Assembly (NCBI GenBank): GCA_963815505.1 | Contig: CAWFGU010000022.1 | Span: 62,001 to 126,000 of the forward strand | Length of the DNA: 64,000 bases | Reading direction: 5' to 3' | Source of the DNA: CAXBBB01 sp963815505 | GTDB taxonomy: Bacteria; Bacteroidota; Rhodothermia; Rhodothermales; BA12 | Part shown: positions 61,565 to 64,000 of the stretch, one piece after another | Numbering within the stretch: the first letter of the stretch is position 1 | How the letters are laid out: every line of letters starts with the position of its first letter | The notes under the pieces: generated by a model | Told to the model about the DNA's origin: nothing | Databases searched by the model: none | Seen by the model: only the letters and a program-made list of their open reading frames with translations | Translations under genes and position numbers: made by a program

Positions 61565-63112
61565 ATGAACCGAGACCGCCGCTTCTACACCCTCGCCGGG
61601 CTGGGCCTGCTGATCGTCGGTCTGCTCGTCGGCGTGCTCGCGACGCTGTGGCTGCGTCCGGCGCAGGCGCCCCAGGTGGTGCTTCCGGCGCGCATGGCGA
61701 ACGATCCGGCCGACCTCTCGGCGCTGGACACGTCGGCCCAAGTGGCGCGGATTCCGGCTGCGACTGAGCTCTCGAGTCTGAGCGAGCGGTTCCGCATCGT
61801 GTCGCAGGCGGCGCAAGCAGCGGTCGTTTACATCGAAGTCGAGAGCAGCGGAAGTAGCGGTTTTCTGCGCCGGTTCAGGCGCGACGACGGGCCGATGCTG
61901 CCCCAGTCCATCGGCTCGGGTGTGATTGTGTCGGCCGACGGCTACGTGCTCACCAACCAGCACGTCGTAGAAGGCGCGCGGCGGCTGAGCGTGACGCTGT
62001 CTGACCGAAGGCAGTTCGAGGCGAGCGTCGTCGGCATCGACCGGTCGACGGATCTGGCGGTCGTGCGGCTCGAAGACGCGACCGATCTGCCCACGCTTCC
62101 GATCGGCGACTCGGACGAGTTGCGCGTCGGCGACTGGGTGATGGCGGTCGGTAACCCGTTCAAGCTCACCTCGACCGTCACGCTGGGCATCGTGAGCGCG
62201 CTGGCGCGGCAGGTGGGCGTGATCGAGGCGCCCTACCCCATCGAAGACTTCATTCAGACCGACGCCGCCATCAACCCGGGCAACAGCGGCGGCGCCCTGG
62301 TCAGCCTGACCGGCGAACTGGTCGGCATCGCAACAGCGATCGCGACGGAGAGCGGATCGTACGAGGGCTACGGGTTCGCCGTACCCAGCAACCTGGCGCT
62401 GCGCATCGCGACCGACCTGATCGAGAGCGGCGAAGTGTCGCGCGGCTTTCTGGGCGTCACGTTGGGCAACGTCAGCCCGCGCATGGCGGCGCGCCTGGGC
62501 ATGACCGACGTACGCGGCGTGCTGCTGCGGCGCGTCCCGACCGGAAGCAGCGCCTACCAATCCGGCCTGCGCCCAGGCGACGTAGTGCTGACGGTCGGCG
62601 AGCGGCCGGTCAACGAGATCAACGAACTGCAAAGCGCCGTCGCTCGCTTCCGGGCCGGAGACGTGGTCGAGTTGGGCATTCGCCGGGGACGTGGCGAAGA
62701 GTCGTTCCGCGTGCCCCTCGTCGCCCCGACCGATCCCGCCGCGTCGCTCTGGATGGACGACCTGCCGCCGAACGCTCCTGACCTACTGGCACCCGACACC
62801 TACTCGGCTCCCGAAGACGTGGAAACAGGCCCGTTGGGTATCGCCCTGCGCGACCTGACGCCCGCCGAGTTGCAAGCGTTCGGCATCGAGGCAGGCGCGT
62901 TTCTGGCCTACGTAGAGCAAGGCACACCCGCCGATTTTGCAGGAGTACCCGAGGGCGGCGCACTGGTTGCCGTCGAGGGCGAGCCGGTCACGTCGGGTGC
63001 CCAGGCGTTCGAGGTGCTCAGCGCGCTCAATCCGGCCGAGCCGCTGCTCCTCCACGTCCGCCGCCGCGACCAGACGACGGCGTTCTACGAGATCGAACCG
63101 GGCGTTCGGTAG
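61565..63112 (+). CDS. HtrA/DegP-type serine protease with two PDZ domains
   Basis: 515 aa envelope protease/chaperone. ATG 61565 gives a membrane anchor (residues ~9-30) rather than a cleaved signal. The trypsin-like domain has a catalytic triad His133 (TNQHVVEG), Asp163 (DRSTDLAVVRL) and Ser241 (NPGNSGGALV). Two PDZ domains follow: RGFLGVTLGNVSPRMAARLG ... GLRPGDVVLTVGERPVNEI (residues ~300-390) and a shorter, weaker one (~425-505: FLAYVEQGTPADFAGVPEGG). It degrades or refolds misfolded periplasmic proteins. A hairpin terminator follows. Confidence 0.95.
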   Translation: MNRDRRFYTLAGLGLLIVGLLVGVLATLWLRPAQAPQVVLPARMANDPADLSALDTSAQVARIPAATELSSLSERFRIVSQAAQAAVVYIEVESSGSSGFLRRFRRDDGPMLPQSIGSGVIVSADGYVLTNQHVVEGARRLSVTLSDRRQFEASVVGIDRSTDLAVVRLEDATDLPTLPIGDSDELRVGDWVMAVGNPFKLTSTVTLGIVSALARQVGVIEAPYPIEDFIQTDAAINPGNSGGALVSLTGELVGIATAIATESGSYEGYGFAVPSNLALRIATDLIESGEVSRGFLGVTLGNVSPRMAARLGMTDVRGVLLRRVPTGSSAYQSGLRPGDVVLTVGERPVNEINELQSAVARFRAGDVVELGIRRGRGEESFRVPLVAPTDPAASLWMDDLPPNAPDLLAPDTYSAPEDVETGPLGIALRDLTPAELQAFGIEAGAFLAYVEQGTPADFAGVPEGGALVAVEGEPVTSGAQAFEVLSALNPAEPLLLHVRRRDQTTAFYEIEPGVR

Positions 63113-63121
63113 TAGCCAAGC

Positions 63122-63163
63122 GCGCAACGCCGACGCCCTCGGGGGAGAACGTCGGCGTTGCGC
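63122..63163. terminator. Bidirectional terminator between HtrA and flgM-like genes
   Basis: GCGCAACGCCGAC (63122-63134) pairs with GTCGGCGTTGCGC (63151-63163): a perfect 13-bp stem with a 16-nt loop, placed between the convergent stops at 63112 and 63192. Confidence 0.75.
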
Positions 63164-63191
63164 TGTGATGATCTGATCGTGACCGCTACTG

Positions 63192-63524
63192 TTAGCCTGT
63201 GGGCAGAACGGCGTTGGCGACTTTCTGCGCGATGTCTTTCATGACTTCGGGGCTGGAATAGTAGTCGCTCTGGATGCGCTGCATGATCTGACCGACGCGC
63301 TCGTCGCTTAGTTCGGGCGTGGCGGCGAGCGCCTTCTTGGCGAAACCGAGACCGGCCGTCTGCTCGGACTGAGCGGCCTGTCCGGCCGACGAGAGCGTGA
63401 CGCTGTCGCCTGCAGCCTGGGCCGGAGCCGTCGGCGTCGTGGTAGACGCCTCGGCGCGTTCGGTGCGTTCGTTGCGGACACTGGCGGCCTGGGCGGCCTG
63501 CGTGGAGAGGTTGGAGATTTTCAT
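63192..63524 (-). CDS. flgM: FlgM-like anti-sigma-28 factor
   Basis: 110 aa. Typical FlgM outline: N-terminal disordered, Ala/Thr/Glu-rich (MKISNLSTQAAQAASVRNER), then SVTLSSAGQAAQSEQ (like D.V.LS), a helical C-terminal half with ATPELSDERVGQIMQRIQSD and YYSSPEVMKDIAQKVANAVL. FlgM binds FliA until the hook-basal body is complete, then is exported through the flagellar gate, coupling assembly to late-gene transcription. It is followed upstream by the FlgN-like gene, the usual order of flgM and flgN reversed or kept depending on strand. Candidate sigma-28 promoter at 63578-63604. Confidence 0.8.
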   Translation of the reverse strand: MKISNLSTQAAQAASVRNERTERAEASTTTPTAPAQAAGDSVTLSSAGQAAQSEQTAGLGFAKKALAATPELSDERVGQIMQRIQSDYYSSPEVMKDIAQKVANAVLPTG

Positions 63525-63577
63525 ATCGGAAGCCCTCGGATGAGGGTGGTTTTATAAGCGGTAGCTTGACATCAAGG

Positions 63578-63604
63578 GTATCGGTGCGTTTTTGGACGCC
63601 TTAA
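63578..63604 (-). promoter_or_regulatory. Candidate sigma-28 promoter upstream of flgM
   Basis: On the minus strand TTAAGGCG (63604-63597), an 11-nt spacer and ACCGATAC (63585-63578). The -10 matches the GCCGATAA consensus at 6 of 8 positions; the -35 matches TAAAGTTT only at 4 of 8. It lies 54 nt upstream of the flgM-like start. Tentative. Confidence 0.3.
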
Positions 63605-63636
63605 ACGGCTCACGTAAACTTCATCAATATAGCTCG

Positions 63637-63963
63637 TCATGCGGTCAGTCCGTCGCGCAGCATGCTTCGCCCACCAGTGGGAACGTAGCGGCGCTGGGCC
63701 CGCTCGACGCGGTCGAGGTCAGCCATTCGGCGTTCGACATGGAGCAGGCTGCTCGTGAGCGCGCGGTCGATGGCGCGGTGCTGATCGACGATCTTATTTC
63801 CCCACTCGGCAAAGCCCGGCTGCTGATCGAATGCGCCCGACTGCTCGACCCGCGCGGTCAGGTTGGATCGTTCGATCAGCAGTTCGCCCAAGCCTTCGGG
63901 GTTGGGTGTGGAGAGGGAGGCGAGCAGGCGTGTTCCGCAGTCGTAGAGGTCACGTAGAAGCAT
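63637..63963 (-). CDS. FlgN-like flagellar export chaperone
   Basis: 108 aa helical protein: MLLRDLYDCGTRLLASLSTP, PEGLGELLIERSNLTARVEQ, a middle helix around AEWGNKIVDQHRAIDRALTS, and VERRMADLDRVERAQRRYVP. The pattern of a long helical bundle with a C-terminal Gly/Arg-rich tail fits FlgN, the chaperone for the hook-filament junction proteins FlgK and FlgL. The sequence is weakly conserved in general, so this rests on size, helix pattern and the adjacent flgM-like gene. It may continue a flagellar operon beyond the right edge. Confidence 0.6.
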   Translation of the reverse strand: MLLRDLYDCGTRLLASLSTPNPEGLGELLIERSNLTARVEQSGAFDQQPGFAEWGNKIVDQHRAIDRALTSSLLHVERRMADLDRVERAQRRYVPTGGRSMLRDGLTA

Positions 63964-64000
63964 GGTAGGTAGGATTCAGGTGGGACGCGAGGCCGATCAG

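Noticed and set aside
60647..62632. Long antisense open frame (661 codons) across the SDR and HtrA genes.
   Set aside because: Its translation is low-complexity Arg/Ala/Gly/Val with no motif, as expected of antisense frames in GC-rich genes, and the sense genes are strongly conserved.

Overview
The window is GC-rich, densely coded bacterial DNA with short intergenic gaps and many 4-bp ATGA/GTGA stop-start overlaps. The gene set points to a Rhodothermota-like relative of the Bacteroidota. The evidence is a secreted choice-of-anchor-B protein with a type IX secretion C-terminal sorting domain, a SusC-like TonB receptor with an N-terminal carboxypeptidase-regulatory domain, many short LAxC/LxGC lipoproteins, few clear Shine-Dalgarno sequences, and no phage, IS or CRISPR signal. 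It also carries flagellar genes (fliI near the left, flgM- and flgN-like genes at the right edge). The phylum call is inference from gene content only.

Layout. 1-2.6 kb: a minus-strand FAD oxidoreductase/methyltransferase pair and a lipoprotein. 2.9-7.2 kb: fliI, a small STAS-like protein, then pdxH-GNAT-aldo/keto reductase. 7.2-7.6 kb: a degenerate gene. 7.7-13.2 kb: membrane glycosyltransferase, proline-rich TPR-like protein, anmK, an L7/L12-CTD-like mini-protein, thiL. 13.3-22.5 kb: FadR-type regulator with an operator-like palindrome on its own promoter, then a minus-strand run containing pnuC-nadR (nicotinamide riboside salvage), a divergent transglycosylase-like protein, a glutamine amidotransferase, an Smr protein, lipoproteins and icd. 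22.66-22.87 kb: tRNA-Leu(GAG) and tRNA-Lys(TTT). 23-30.5 kb: a sugar locus (LacI regulator, triple overlapping operator, TonB receptor, SSS symporter, (alpha/alpha)6 glycosidase-like enzyme, uridine-kinase-like P-loop kinase). 30.5-53 kb: housekeeping and transport genes (aspS, AI-2E-type permease, ATP-grasp, PPase-like, POT transporter, dut, FtsX/MacB-type permease, SDR, HDAC-like, eRF1-like, MFS, esterase, DinB, AbgT, OprB porin). 53-57.5 kb: an accessory patch downstream of a ypdA-like gene. 57.5-64 kb: GT4 glycogen synthase, sorting-domain protein, SDR, HtrA protease, flgM, flgN.

The most unusual structure is at 53.1-56.5 kb. The last ~25 codons of the ypdA-like gene (intact copy ending at 56448) recur three more times as decayed direct repeats, at 53101-53184, ~55545-55625 and 55638-55705. 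These copies bracket two payloads: an MNT-HEPN toxin/antitoxin-type pair, and two genes for a secreted protein and an FN3 lipoprotein. This looks like repeated insertion behind one gene's 3' end, each event leaving a copy of that end.

A second striking feature is a set of seven apparent frameshifts in six otherwise well-preserved genes (transglycosylase-like, pnuC, ABC permease, SDR, a small membrane protein twice, MFS). Every one is a net one-base insertion, which suggests a systematic sequence error more than gene decay. Where such a gene is listed, the coordinates span the whole reconstructed gene.
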